37,075 nucleotides of DNA from an uncultured Saprospiraceae bacterium (GCA_937924035.1 CALDTK010000227.1:1-37075), one strand, 5' to 3'. Positions 21,201 to 30,348 are shown, numbered from the stretch's first letter. Translations and numbers: made by a program. Notes: generated from the sequence alone by a model not told the origin.

Positions 21201-24200
21201 TAATGCTACTGCCTGACCAAGATCCCATCGCAAAAGAAGGATCGAGCTGTGTACTTAGGTTAATTGGGCCTGTTCCAGCACATACCGTGTCCGTAAAAAT
21301 ACCGACGGTTGTTAACGGGCTTATTTGAAGCGATGTTGAAACAGGATCGGTAGCGCATCCTCCACTTGGTGGCGTGTAAGTAAGCATGAAATTCCCTGCT
21401 CCTATTGCTGTTGGATCAAGCTGATTACTTGAAACTCCTGGTCCTGTCCATGTACCACCCGGAGCCGCAGAAGGATCTTGTGTCGTCAAGTCAATAATAC
21501 CAGCATCAATACAATAAGACAATACGGGAAGTGTAAGCGTAATGCTTGAGCTCACAGAGACAGTAATCGTAGTTGGGTTGGTACACCCTCCGACTGGCGT
21601 ATAAATGATTCGATAGTTCCCTGCTGCTACAGCCGAAGGATCAAAGCTGTTGCCGCTTACGTTCGCGCCTGACCATGTACCTCCTCCATAAGGTGAAGGA
21701 ACTAAGGCATCGAGGTTTATCACAGGTGAGGTGGTGCAGACAAATTGATCCGCGATGGTTGGGGTACCTGAAACTTGAACCGTCACCTGGATCATCGTTG
21801 GTAGTGCGCAAACGCCAGATGCTGGTGTAAACGTTAAGCCGTAAGTGCCCGATGCTACGTTGGGTGCATCAAATTGACCAGCAGCAACTCCAGGGCCACT
21901 CCATGTTCCAGCTATAGTTACTCCATTAAGCATCATATCTAGACCAAACGCTGGAGTTCCAGCGCAAATGATGGTATCTCTTCCTGAAGTAGGAGCAGCT
22001 AGGAATACAGTAATATCTGTCGTACTCGCTTGAGCACAAGCCGTTGAAGGAGTAAACGTAAGGGTGTAATCAGAAGGGGGAAGACCAGCCGCGCTGAAGG
22101 TGGTGCCTGTTACATTGGTACCACTCCAAGTTCCAGTTGGAAATGCAGCGTCTTGAAGTGTTGTCAGATCTATGGTTTCAGTCTCGCACAGTGTAGCTGT
22201 TGCTAAAACAGGCGTTCCACTTGCTGAAACCGTTACAGCTACTGATGCCGCTGACGCGCAACCTGTAGGTGTAAAAGTTAAGATGCGAACTCCCGTTGAA
22301 CCTATAGAAGGATCTAACATGGTTCCAACAACTCCAACCCCAGACCAGGTGCCTGTAGGATATGCTGGATCGCTAATTGTGCTTAGATCGAGCGGGTTAT
22401 CTGTTTCACACAACGATACTGGGGTGAGTACAGGAGTTCCTCCTTGGGTGACTTCTATCGTAGTTGAAGCTGGGCTTAAGCAAGCGCCTGTTGGTGTAAA
22501 GGTCACGTTATGTGTTCCAACACCCACGAGAGAAGGATCAAAGAATGACCCACTTACACCTGCCCCTGTCCAAGCTCCACTAGAGAAAGCTGGATCCTGA
22601 ATATTGAACAAATCGTACAAGCCATCTGAGATACAAATAGTAGCAGTGCCAAGGGTTGGAGAACCACCCGCGCTTATGGTTATTGTAGAGGTACCCGGTA
22701 AGGTGCAACCTCCCGCTGGCGGAGTGTAGGTCACCGTATAATTACCGCTTGCGCTAGGTCCAGCGTCAAAGGAATTACCTGCCACATTAGCTCCTGACCA
22801 GCTTCCACCTGGAGCTGCTGGATCTTCAAGGCTAGCTAAATTGTAAGGTTGTTCACTCGCACAGATTGTAACATCCAGCGGTTGAGCGGTTCCTGCACCT
22901 GTCACAGTGACGTTAGTTGTAACTTGATTAACGCAACCTCCAGAGATAGTATAGGTTAGTGTGAAACTTCCCGTTCCCGCTGTTGTAGGATTAAAAAATC
23001 CAGCAGAAACACTTGGTCCTGACCATACTCCGCCCGTAAACAAAGGATCTTCTAGTGTAGTAAGGTCTAATGGAGCGTCAGCTACACAAAGTGTTGCTTG
23101 AGATAGCGTTGGTGTTGAAGCATTAGATACTGTAATACTTGTTGTTGCTGCACTTAGGCAACTTCCTGTAGGCGTGAAGGTGACATTGTGTGTTCCTACT
23201 CCAACGATCGTTGGATCAAAGAATGAACCACTCACTCCTACACCTGTCCAAGTTCCACTAGAATAAGCTGGATCTTGAATATTGAAGAGATCATAAAGAC
23301 CTGCGGTTAGGCATATAGTAGCCATCCCTAAGGTTGGTGAGCCGCTTGCACTAACCGTAATAGTCGCTGTTCCTGGCGTTGCACAACCTCCTGCTGGAGG
23401 TGTATAAGTGACCGTATAATTTCCACTAGCGCTAGGTCCAGCATCGAAAGTTGAACCAGTGACGTTAGCACCAGACCATGTTCCACCCGTTGCTGCAGGG
23501 TCTTCGAAAGGCGTCAAGTTTAGTGGTTGATCTGAAGCACAAATGGTAGCATCTAACGGTTGTGCTGGACCTGCTGCAGTGACGGTGATTGTTGTGTTCA
23601 CCGTAGAGGCACAACTTCCAGCAGTGGGCGTGAATGTTACGCTAATAGGACCAGTGCCAGCGGTCGAAGGATTAAAATTTGAACCAATTACTCCCGGTCC
23701 CGACCATGTCCCGTTCGGATAAGCAGGATCGACTAAAGCCGTTAAATCAAAAGCAGGATCTGTTTGACACAGAGTTGTACTGCCTAATACAGGTGTATTT
23801 GTTGAGGTAACAGAGATCGTTGTTGAGGATGGTCCTTCACAAGAACCTCCACCACTTGGCGTAAAGGTGACCGTTGCAGGTCCTACACCGGCACTGCTTG
23901 GGTTAAAGAAAGAGCCCGAAACTCCAGTACCAGCCCAAGTACCCGTTGGGAAGCTAGGGTCTTCTAAGGTGGTTAAATCAAATAGTGGATCATTCAAACA
24001 GAGCGTAGCAGTTCCTAGAACAGGAGATGTTTGACCAGTGACATTGATGCTTGTGTTGGTTGCTATTGCACATTGGCCAGCAGGGGGAGTGTAGGTAATT
24101 GTTGTACTACCTAAGCCAGCAACCGCAGGATTAAAGAGCCCACCACTAACTCCAGGTCCTGACCAGGTTCCACCAGGCCAAGATGGGTCTTCTAAACCTA

Positions 24201-26463
24201 CCAAAGCAAAAGCTGGGTCTGAAATACAAAGTGTCGTTGTTCCCAAATTCGCATTCACGGCGGGGACAACATTTATGGAAGTAGTCTCAGATCTATAACA
24301 CTGCCCAGGGGTGGGGGTAAAAGTGATTGTGTAACTCCCCAATGGTACACTCGCTGGATCGAAAAAGCCTCCTGAAACTCCTGTTCCAGTCCACGTTCCA
24401 GTAGGGAATCCTCCAACCACTAGGGTTGAAAGATCAATAGGAGAGTTGGATACACAAGCTGTTGCCGTTGCAAGTGATGGTGTGGAAGGGGCGTTTACTG
24501 TAATCGTGCTTGTGCCTGGAAGTAAACAACTAGCTCCGCCAGCCGGAGGCGTATAAGTCACTGAGTAACTGCCGGAAGCTGTCGGACCAGCATCAAACGA
24601 AGAGCCCAAAACGTTTAGCCCAGACCAAGTACCACCAGGAGCAGCAGGGTCTTCTAATGATGTCAAATTATAGGGCTGATCAGTTGCACAGATGGTAGCA
24701 TCTAGTGGCATAGCATTGCCACCTGCCTGCACGGTAATCGTCACCATCTCAGGTGAAAAGCATCCTGAATTTGGAGTGAACGTAAAAACATACTGAGCGC
24801 CTACACCTCCAATCGCTGGAGCATTAAATGTTGAAGGCAATGTCAAGTTTGGACCAGACCAGTCGCCTGACGGTGATGAAGGGCTTAGTAAATTATCTAA
24901 ATCATAGGTGGTTGGACCACAAAGCACAGGCGGAGTCCCAAGTGTTATAGGCGTCGGTGCGTTTATGGTAATAGTGGACGTTCCAGGTGTCAAGCATCCA
25001 CCTGCTGGCGGTGTGTACGTGACAGTGTAAGGTCCCGATGCGGTAGAACCTGCATCGAACATGGTTCCAGAAACAAAAGTCCCCGACCAGCTTCCTCCTG
25101 GAGCAGCTGGATCTTCTAACGAGGTAAGATCAATTGGCTGATCTAAAGAGCAGGCCGTGAAATCAAGTGGCATCGCCGCAGCCGAGTTTGTGGCTGTGAC
25201 TGAAGCAGAACCCAGCAAACTTGCTGGACAGCTAGTACCCCCAACACTCAATAGCGCTATCGCATATGTACCAGCACTTGCTGGTGTAAATGGAATTGTA
25301 TAAGGATTGTCAGAGGTTGTCACCTGAGGCTGCGGAACTCCTGCGATACTGTAGGTGAACGAATATGGCGGAGAGGCTATTCCTGAAAAGCTTACTTGAA
25401 TGCTGCTGGTTGGGCTGCCAGCACAGACTGTTTCACTTCCCGAAAGGGTTACCTCTGGGCACTCGACAAAAAGACTTAAGTCACCAACTCCAGTTTGTGG
25501 GGGACAACCTGCAACGGGAGGAGCCACCACTGCGCTGTAGTATTGTTGACCACATTCGTTTGCAGTAATACTTACGTTAAGTGGATCTATCGTAACCGAA
25601 GCTACGGGAACAGTAGGCGGAGCAGGTATGAAAGGAGTCCCATTACATGGCGCAGGGAAATTTACACCTAAAAGAGTCCAACCAGCAGTCAACACATTAT
25701 TCCCAGTACTACCAGTGTAAGTAAGTGACTGGTTTGGTCCTGGGCAACCAAAGTCGGCCATGTAGGTATTTGAACCGCCATTGGAAAAAGCCCCAGGAAC
25801 TGTTGTTCCAAGTATTCTTGTACAGCTGTTCTGGAAAATATAAATAGGAAAGCCTAGAGCGCACAGCCCCGAAAAATCAAAGTTGATATCTGCCTCACTA
25901 CTAGTAAATACAAGTACGAAAGCATTTGCAGGAACCACAGTGGAAGGACCTGCATAAACCACACACCCTCCGGCGACACTTACCGTTGGAGTCGCGAGTA
26001 GAGGGCATGGCCCAAGTGTGCCAATATTAGCAGTAGTTGGCGATCCAAGATCGTTTACCTCGACACCTAAGTCTGAGCCATTAAAACCGCCCGCACTCCA
26101 AATGAGCATGGCCTCGTTCTCTTCACTACCATTACTTGGATTGTTTCCATTGCAAGGGTTGACAAGACCGCCGAGAACAACAGGTGGATTAGAACATGGA
26201 GCAGATGAACCAACAATTTGCGCCGAACCCACATACGTTCCTTGAGAAAGTGGATCAAAACCTGAGGTCGATCCTGAGTACCAATCAACAGTTTGAGCAC
26301 CAGGAATCAAGTTGGTACCATCGGCCATCGTTAAAGTAACAACATCACCAATACAGGCTTGATTAGTTGAAATTGCAGGACCAGTCAATGTGGGGCATTG
26401 ACCTTGAACCATAGTTGTTGCAACAACTATGGTAAACAGGCAAAAAAGCATGTGCTTCAACAT
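18211..26463 (-). CDS. Giant T9SS-exported surface protein with 18 'GTWSGPGV' repeats, three GCDS-type repeats, one SprB-like repeat and a type B C-terminal domain
   Basis: ORF 18211..26517; the Met at 26463 gives signal peptide MLKHMLFCLFTIVVATTMVQGQ. C terminus DIFLPTAFSPNGDGVNDRILPFGGPEVERIESFMVFDRWGILMHQSGG...WDGTFRDRDMNPAVFVVVAEVLFKNGTVQTFSGDVTLIR is a gliding-motility-associated CTD. Confidence 0.93.
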   Translation of the reverse strand: MLKHMLFCLFTIVVATTMVQGQCPTLTGPAISTNQACIGDVVTLTMADGTNLIPGAQTVDWYSGSTSGFDPLSQGTYVGSAQIVGSSAPCSNPPVVLGGLVNPCNGNNPSNGSEENEAMLIWSAGGFNGSDLGVEVNDLGSPTTANIGTLGPCPLLATPTVSVAGGCVVYAGPSTVVPANAFVLVFTSSEADINFDFSGLCALGFPIYIFQNSCTRILGTTVPGAFSNGGSNTYMADFGCPGPNQSLTYTGSTGNNVLTAGWTLLGVNFPAPCNGTPFIPAPPTVPVASVTIDPLNVSITANECGQQYYSAVVAPPVAGCPPQTGVGDLSLFVECPEVTLSGSETVCAGSPTSSIQVSFSGIASPPYSFTYSIAGVPQPQVTTSDNPYTIPFTPASAGTYAIALLSVGGTSCPASLLGSASVTATNSAAAMPLDFTACSLDQPIDLTSLEDPAAPGGSWSGTFVSGTMFDAGSTASGPYTVTYTPPAGGCLTPGTSTITINAPTPITLGTPPVLCGPTTYDLDNLLSPSSPSGDWSGPNLTLPSTFNAPAIGGVGAQYVFTFTPNSGCFSPEMVTITVQAGGNAMPLDATICATDQPYNLTSLEDPAAPGGTWSGLNVLGSSFDAGPTASGSYSVTYTPPAGGASCLLPGTSTITVNAPSTPSLATATACVSNSPIDLSTLVVGGFPTGTWTGTGVSGGFFDPASVPLGSYTITFTPTPGQCYRSETTSINVVPAVNANLGTTTLCISDPAFALVGLEDPSWPGGTWSGPGVSGGLFNPAVAGLGSTTITYTPPAGQCAIATNTSINVTGQTSPVLGTATLCLNDPLFDLTTLEDPSFPTGTWAGTGVSGSFFNPSSAGVGPATVTFTPSGGGSCEGPSSTTISVTSTNTPVLGSTTLCQTDPAFDLTALVDPAYPNGTWSGPGVIGSNFNPSTAGTGPISVTFTPTAGSCASTVNTTITVTAAGPAQPLDATICASDQPLNLTPFEDPAATGGTWSGANVTGSTFDAGPSASGNYTVTYTPPAGGCATPGTATITVSASGSPTLGMATICLTAGLYDLFNIQDPAYSSGTWTGVGVSGSFFDPTIVGVGTHNVTFTPTGSCLSAATTSITVSNASTPTLSQATLCVADAPLDLTTLEDPLFTGGVWSGPSVSAGFFNPTTAGTGSFTLTYTISGGCVNQVTTNVTVTGAGTAQPLDVTICASEQPYNLASLEDPAAPGGSWSGANVAGNSFDAGPSASGNYTVTYTPPAGGCTLPGTSTITISAGGSPTLGTATICISDGLYDLFNIQDPAFSSGAWTGAGVSGSFFDPSLVGVGTHNVTFTPTGACLSPASTTIEVTQGGTPVLTPVSLCETDNPLDLSTISDPAYPTGTWSGVGVVGTMLDPSIGSTGVRILTFTPTGCASAASVAVTVSASGTPVLATATLCETETIDLTTLQDAAFPTGTWSGTNVTGTTFSAAGLPPSDYTLTFTPSTACAQASTTDITVFLAAPTSGRDTIICAGTPAFGLDMMLNGVTIAGTWSGPGVAAGQFDAPNVASGTYGLTFTPASGVCALPTMIQVTVQVSGTPTIADQFVCTTSPVINLDALVPSPYGGGTWSGANVSGNSFDPSAVAAGNYRIIYTPVGGCTNPTTITVSVSSSITLTLPVLSYCIDAGIIDLTTQDPSAAPGGTWTGPGVSSNQLDPTAIGAGNFMLTYTPPSGGCATDPVSTSLQISPLTTVGIFTDTVCAGTGPINLSTQLDPSFAMGSWSGSSITSSGVYTPSNTSGPDQVTFTPQGGCYSAAQFTFDVVGVSTLSVGQPTFTCAPDGQTYIATISVTTTPNNGTITTSLGTLVGSVLTITGLVSGTNSSVIIDDAATCNAPITVDISHTCSSINCTTDAGSLSGGPYQLCSTDQLVNAGVSGFVNDGDDVLFYFLDDDTNPDNGFLEQRLDVQFNAPVGLFGQSLFVYALAGNDDGSGGVSALDNCRSQSNSIQVTWAAPMSISVGTPVCNAAQNSYTVDITITGGWAPYTQMSGFAGSFSSASVFSAGPLATGSTANFMFDDAQNCGPVNEVVSYDCSSPCVAPFPGTFNTSPLLLCDNYITDASFNNDASLGANDLQVFVVYSDAAGTIEIGRFPSLPIDLGALGLTSGNVYISSLAGENDGSGGISSTCFDESPLRLIQLGQTQFIPLDTTVCSGTVVTIAGNTYTQTSNTGSHTLMGFGASCDTIVNVTVNFSTGGGTTIDRTDVICNNDSLVIGGQTFNASNPSDTFTVGATTCDTTYRVALMVLPPSDSLLRDTICFGDSLVVGNRVFDQLNPTGTSILRARNGCDSIVNVELEFLREPEVSIIGDPTYCAGSDIEVTVRVEGTRPVQGDLFVNGNPSGSTTLPVGDNTLSFPATSGFSFRLSNLIATSGGCAEASPRQVSYSPQVSQLNADIPLPLSGVFTACGENTVASIAVQTGNGVGPYSFDWSTGDTTSTISDVGQGSYSVTITDDLGCTSSANVDVVEGDTLAYTLSSIDPICPDGEGSISISLDQLPMNAQFRFDLPGLDPVTSPDFSFDNLEAGTYVFQLIQENGCDQSTLITIDDPVFYDIIRFDTIDINLGDTARIFLDLPNTLDSIRWLPGQFMDCDTCERVLVSPPFDIEYEAIAYTIEGCEVRDRVFVRVNPLADIFLPTAFSPNGDGVNDRILPFGGPEVERIESFMVFDRWGILMHQSGGFLPGDELFGWDGTFRDRDMNPAVFVVVAEVLFKNGTVQTFSGDVTLIR
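19490..19960 (-). repeat. Three GCDS-type repeats, the same module found 14x in the other giant protein
   Basis: TTVCSGTVVTIAGNTYTQ...ASCDTIVNVTVNF / VICNNDSLVIGGQTF...TTCDTTYRVALMV / TICFGDSLVVGNRVFDQ...NGCDSIVNVELEF. Confidence 0.8.
21100..25200 (-). repeat. 18 tandem ~75-80 aa repeats, core [G]xWxGxxVxGxxFxPxxxGxGxxxxTxTPxxGxC
   Basis: WSG/WTG/WAG cores counted in the translation: GSWSGTFV, GDWSGPNL, GTWSGLNV, GTWTGTGV, GTWSGPGV, GTWAGTGV, GTWSGPGV, GTWSGANV, GTWTGVGV, GVWSGPSV, GSWSGANV, GAWTGAGV, GTWSGVGV, GTWSGTNV, GTWSGPGV, GTWSGANV, GTWTGPGV, GSWSGSSI. Confidence 0.9.
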
Positions 26464-26740
26464 AGGCAGTACTACACTGAGTAGTTGGCTTTGGGAGGTT
26501 CTGCAAAGTACAAACATACTAGTACGCCGGGGCAGTCCATGAATAGGGTAGGTTTTGGCTTTGTTAGCTTTTTCAACGCTTTATAACAATTCCGCTCCAT
26601 TCGCATAGGAGTGCTACCTGTTTTCTGAGGTTTCAAGACCTTTTTTTGCTTCGTTGAATATTAAACCGTGGATAAATTTTAGAAGAAAGAATGTACTAGG
26701 TCGCCGAGGCCTCATCAACTACATTCGCGTTCTCAACGTT

Positions 26741-26785
26741 TTGCTTTCGCCAAAACCGCTTTAACCTTGGTTTTGGCGAAAGCAA
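26741..26785. repeat. Perfect inverted repeat (17-bp stem, 11-nt loop) built from two convergent copies of the interspersed 14-mer
   Basis: TTGCTTTCGCCAAAACC gctttaacctt GGTTTTGGCGAAAGCAA, read directly; a third copy variant (gttttagcgaaagc) follows at 26791..26804. Confidence 0.97.
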
Positions 26786-26842
26786 GACACGTTTTAGCGA
26801 AAGCTATAAGGCTCTCATAAAAGGGCGAAAACTTATTCAAAC

Positions 26843-28363
26843 ATGAGCGATACGACATTGACTGAACAAGAAATTGTACGCCGCGACAACCTCCAGAAAA
26901 TAGAGGAGGCTGGTATCAATCCATTCCCACCGGAAGCTTTTCCTCCTACGCACTTTGCGTCTGAGATTAAAGCAGATTTTACGGAGGAAAAAGCGGAAGC
27001 ATTCAAAGAGGTTCGCCTCACAGGTCGTGTCATGAATAAACGCGTTATGGGAAAAGCTAGCTTCTTGGAGCTGCAAGATTCCTCTGGGCGTATTCAGCTG
27101 TATGTAAGTCGCGATGACATTGCGCCCGGCGAAGACAAAACGCTCTATAACACCGTTGTTAAAAAGCTTCTCGATATCGGCGATTTCGTGGGCGTCGAAG
27201 GGTTTGTCTTTACGACACGTGTAGGTGAAACAACCGTTCACGTAAAGAATTTCAAGTTCCTTGGTAAGTCACTTCGCCCGTTGCCCATCGTAAAGCGCGA
27301 TGAGGACGGGAATGTCTATGATGCATTCACGGATCCAGAATTACGCTACCGGATGAGATACGTTGATCTCACGGTGAACCCACAATTCAGAGAGATTTTC
27401 GTGAAGCGAAACAAGCTTGTTAGGACAATCCAAAGCTTCCTCGATGAACGCGGAATCATGGAGGTAGAAACACCAATTCTGCAGCCTATTCATGGTGGTG
27501 CAGCAGCGCGCCCGTTTGCAACGCATCACAACACACTCGACATGCCGCTCTTTATGCGAATTGCCAATGAGTTGTACCTCAAACGACTAATCGTTGCAGG
27601 CTTCGATGGCGTTTACGAAATTGGAAAGATGTTCCGTAACGAGGGGATGGACCGCACCCATAATCCTGAGTTTACGATGATGGAAATCTATGTAGCCTAC
27701 CAAGACTACAATTGGATGATGGACATGACCGAGACGCTGCTCAGCGAGGTGGCTACTGCGGTTACTGGTAACACAACCGTCAACTATCAAGGAACTGAAA
27801 TCGACTTTGCTGGGCCTTATGCGCGACTCCCAATCTTGGATGCAATCAAGATTCACGGTGGGGTAGATGTCAGCGAAATGGACGAGGAAGGTCTTCGTGT
27901 TGTATGCAAGGAGAAAGGCATTCATCCGGACAAAACATGGGGTTACGGCAAGCTGATCGATGAGCTTTTCGGCGAACTAGCAGAGGCCAAATTGATTCAG
28001 CCGACGTTCGTTACGGATTATCCCGTAGAGATGAGCCCTCTAACCAAAAAGCACCGAACAAAGGAAGGCTTGGTTGAGCGTTTCGAGCTTTTCATCAAGG
28101 GGAAAGAAGTTGCTAATGCATACACAGAGCTCAACGATCCTATCGTTCAACGTGAGCGTTTTGAAGATCAACTCAAGCTTGCTGCTCGTGGCGACGATGA
28201 GGCTATGGTTTTAGATGAAGACTTCCTTCGCGCCTTGGAATACGGTATGCCGCCAACCACAGGTATCGGTATCGGCATCGATCGTCTTACCATGTTAATG
28301 ACTGATCAGGTGAGTATTCAGGAAGTATTGTTCTTCCCTCAGATGCGGAAGGAGGGGGAGTAG
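26843..28363 (+). CDS. lysS: Lysyl-tRNA synthetase, class II
   Basis: RRDNLQKIEEAGINPFPPEAF, FLDERGIMEVETPILQPIHGGAAARPF, FEIG-type YEIGKMFRNEGMDRTHNPEFTMMEIY, GIGIGIDRLTMLMTDQVSIQEVLFFPQMR. Confidence 0.97.
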   Translation: MSDTTLTEQEIVRRDNLQKIEEAGINPFPPEAFPPTHFASEIKADFTEEKAEAFKEVRLTGRVMNKRVMGKASFLELQDSSGRIQLYVSRDDIAPGEDKTLYNTVVKKLLDIGDFVGVEGFVFTTRVGETTVHVKNFKFLGKSLRPLPIVKRDEDGNVYDAFTDPELRYRMRYVDLTVNPQFREIFVKRNKLVRTIQSFLDERGIMEVETPILQPIHGGAAARPFATHHNTLDMPLFMRIANELYLKRLIVAGFDGVYEIGKMFRNEGMDRTHNPEFTMMEIYVAYQDYNWMMDMTETLLSEVATAVTGNTTVNYQGTEIDFAGPYARLPILDAIKIHGGVDVSEMDEEGLRVVCKEKGIHPDKTWGYGKLIDELFGELAEAKLIQPTFVTDYPVEMSPLTKKHRTKEGLVERFELFIKGKEVANAYTELNDPIVQRERFEDQLKLAARGDDEAMVLDEDFLRALEYGMPPTTGIGIGIDRLTMLMTDQVSIQEVLFFPQMRKEGE

Positions 28364-28394
28364 AGCTGTCGCTCAATTTTGAATAGGAAATTAT

Positions 28395-28494
28395 GAATTT
28401 TGAATGGCGAGATGTCAGTGCATTAAGCATGAATCGTTGTTCTACTCGTAGAAGTACGTCTCGGGGCGCCACGTTCATTCAAAATTCAAAATTC
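28395..28494. repeat. Intergenic inverted-repeat element with GAATTTTGAATG / CATTCAAAATTC ends
   Basis: gaattttgaatg at 28395..28406 and cattcaaaattc at 28476..28487 are perfect reverse complements (12 bp); a further direct copy of aaaattc extends the right arm. Confidence 0.6.
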
Positions 28495-28532
28495 TGAAAA
28501 ACGGAGTTTTGAAAAATATAAGATTTCAGACT

Positions 28533-29036
28533 TTACCAATTACTAAACGCCATATTGAAAGAGTCCTCTGCAATTCTTTCGAAGATCGCATCCAGTAGTT
28601 CATCCTGAATATCAAGGAGGTTTTGATCGGCATTGAAGACTTCAAAGTCAGTGAACGTGTTGGTATAGCTATTCTTTTCAGTCTTTGAATCTGTATACTC
28701 GACCGCGATGCGAACAGTAAGTCGGTTTAAGTCAGCTTGGTTATTAGCATTAGGAGACTCAGGAGTCACTGAAAAGCCTACAATTGAGCCGACATAGTCA
28801 ACGTCCGGGTCTTCGTCACTAAAAGCGAGTCGCGTATTATTATTGATTTTCTCTTTGAGTCTCTCACTAAATTGCTGACCGATCTCAGCTGGTGCTTCGA
28901 TCGCAGAAACTTCAAATTGCTCTACGTAAAATGTTTGTGTTTCGCTACTAATGCTGATACCGTTGAGCGTATAGCATGAACTAAAAATCAAGGTGAAAGC
29001 AAAAAGTAACGCGATGAAGACAGGCTTAAATGTCAT
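28533..29036 (-). CDS. LptE-like LPS assembly lipoprotein
   Basis: Lipobox-like signal (MTFKPVFIALLFAFTLIFSSCYTLNGISI), about 167 aa, with VEQFEVSAIEAPAEIGQQFSERLKEKINNNTRLAFSDEDPDVDYVGSIVGFSVTP. Sits after a sigma-54 regulator as commonly seen in Bacteroidetes; overlaps it by 11 nt. Confidence 0.8.
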   Translation of the reverse strand: MTFKPVFIALLFAFTLIFSSCYTLNGISISSETQTFYVEQFEVSAIEAPAEIGQQFSERLKEKINNNTRLAFSDEDPDVDYVGSIVGFSVTPESPNANNQADLNRLTVRIAVEYTDSKTEKNSYTNTFTDFEVFNADQNLLDIQDELLDAIFERIAEDSFNMAFSNW

Positions 29037-30348
29037 ATTGCTTGATCTTTCTGTAAAGAGTACGTTCAGAGATTCCTAAATCTTCAGCTGCTTCTCTTCG
29101 GCGATTATTGTGTTTATCAAGCGCTTTTTTGATCATTGATTTCTCCATGTCTTCCAAAGAAAGAGACTCTTCGACAACCTCTGCAGTACTGTCGTAATGG
29201 AAGTTGTCTGGATTGTCAATCAAGATTGCACCTGAGGATTCAAATGATCCAGCTTGCTTATTTGGGATGGGTGTTGGACTATTCCCAAAGTTGCGTTGCT
29301 GAATGACTGGAGTAGAACTCTCTGCTGCTATAGCGCGTAGCCTAGGCATATCGCTGTCTTCAAGGTGTTCTAATTGCGCTCTACTGACACGAAGGTTGTT
29401 GTTGCTGATCAACTCACTCAGTACGCCCTTGAGTTCATTCAGGTCGCTTTTCATGTCAAATAACAAACGATAGAGGATGTCTCGATCGCCCATTCCTGCT
29501 GTACTTCCTCCTGCATCAGGATCACCACCATTGAACTGGTGCTGTTTTGCCGGAAGGTGACGTTCACGAAGCTTTGGGATGAAATTATAAAGCTTCTCTG
29601 CATCAATGTTCCTTTCGGTGGACATGACGCTCAGCTGTTCGGCCATGTTGCGGAGTTCACGCACATTACCAGGCCATGCATAGTTTTCTATCACCAGTCG
29701 CGCAGAATCGTCTAAACGTACCGGATCAGTTCTATACCGCTCTGAAAAGTCGAGCGCGAATTTGCGGAAAAGTAGGAATATGTCTTGTCGGCGTTCACTC
29801 AAAGACGGTACGCGGATCGGGACAGTATTGAGGCGATAGAATAGGTCTTCCCGAAACTTGTTCTTGCGAACGCGTGAGAGCAAGTCTACGTTGGTTGCCG
29901 CTACGACGCGCACATTTGTTTTACGAGGCTTACTCGAGCCAACACGAAGGAATTCACCCGTCTCTAATACACGTAGTAAGTATGCTTGCGTGTCAAGCGG
30001 CATTTCTCCGATCTCATCTAAGAAAATGGTGCCTCCGTCAACGGTTTCGAAGTACCCTTTACGGTCGTTCATCGCTCCTGTAAAGGCACCTTTATCGTGT
30101 CCGAATAGCTCTGAGTTGATTGTACCTGAAGGAATTGCGCCACAGTTTACGGCAATGATCGGGTTATGCTTTCTGGGCGAGAGCTGATGGATAATCTGGC
30201 TAAAACTCTCTTTTCCGACACCACTTTCTCCTTGTACCAACACCGTAAGGTCTGTCGGTGCCACGCGCATCGCCGTATCGATTGCACGTTCTAGATCTGG
30301 CGAGGTGCCAATGATCCCAAAGCGTTGTTTCACTCCCTGTAACGTCAT
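29026..30348 (-). CDS. Sigma-54-interacting transcriptional regulator (AAA+ and Fis-type HTH, no receiver domain)
   Basis: GESGVGKESFSQIIHQLS, ELFGHDKGAFTGAMNDRKGYFE, GGTIFLDEIGEMPLDTQAYLLRVLE, ENYAWPGNVRELRN; C-terminal NNRRREAAEDLGISERTLYRKIKQY. Confidence 0.96.
   Translation of the reverse strand: MTLQGVKQRFGIIGTSPDLERAIDTAMRVAPTDLTVLVQGESGVGKESFSQIIHQLSPRKHNPIIAVNCGAIPSGTINSELFGHDKGAFTGAMNDRKGYFETVDGGTIFLDEIGEMPLDTQAYLLRVLETGEFLRVGSSKPRKTNVRVVAATNVDLLSRVRKNKFREDLFYRLNTVPIRVPSLSERRQDIFLLFRKFALDFSERYRTDPVRLDDSARLVIENYAWPGNVRELRNMAEQLSVMSTERNIDAEKLYNFIPKLRERHLPAKQHQFNGGDPDAGGSTAGMGDRDILYRLLFDMKSDLNELKGVLSELISNNNLRVSRAQLEHLEDSDMPRLRAIAAESSTPVIQQRNFGNSPTPIPNKQAGSFESSGAILIDNPDNFHYDSTAEVVEESLSLEDMEKSMIKKALDKHNNRRREAAEDLGISERTLYRKIKQYDI

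Noticed and set aside
22172-22600. 142-aa plus-strand ORF (MVSVSHSVAVAKTGVPLAETVTATDAADAQPVGVKV...)
   Set aside because: Antisense to the WSG repeat array; its repetitive character mirrors the coding-strand repeats rather than a real gene.
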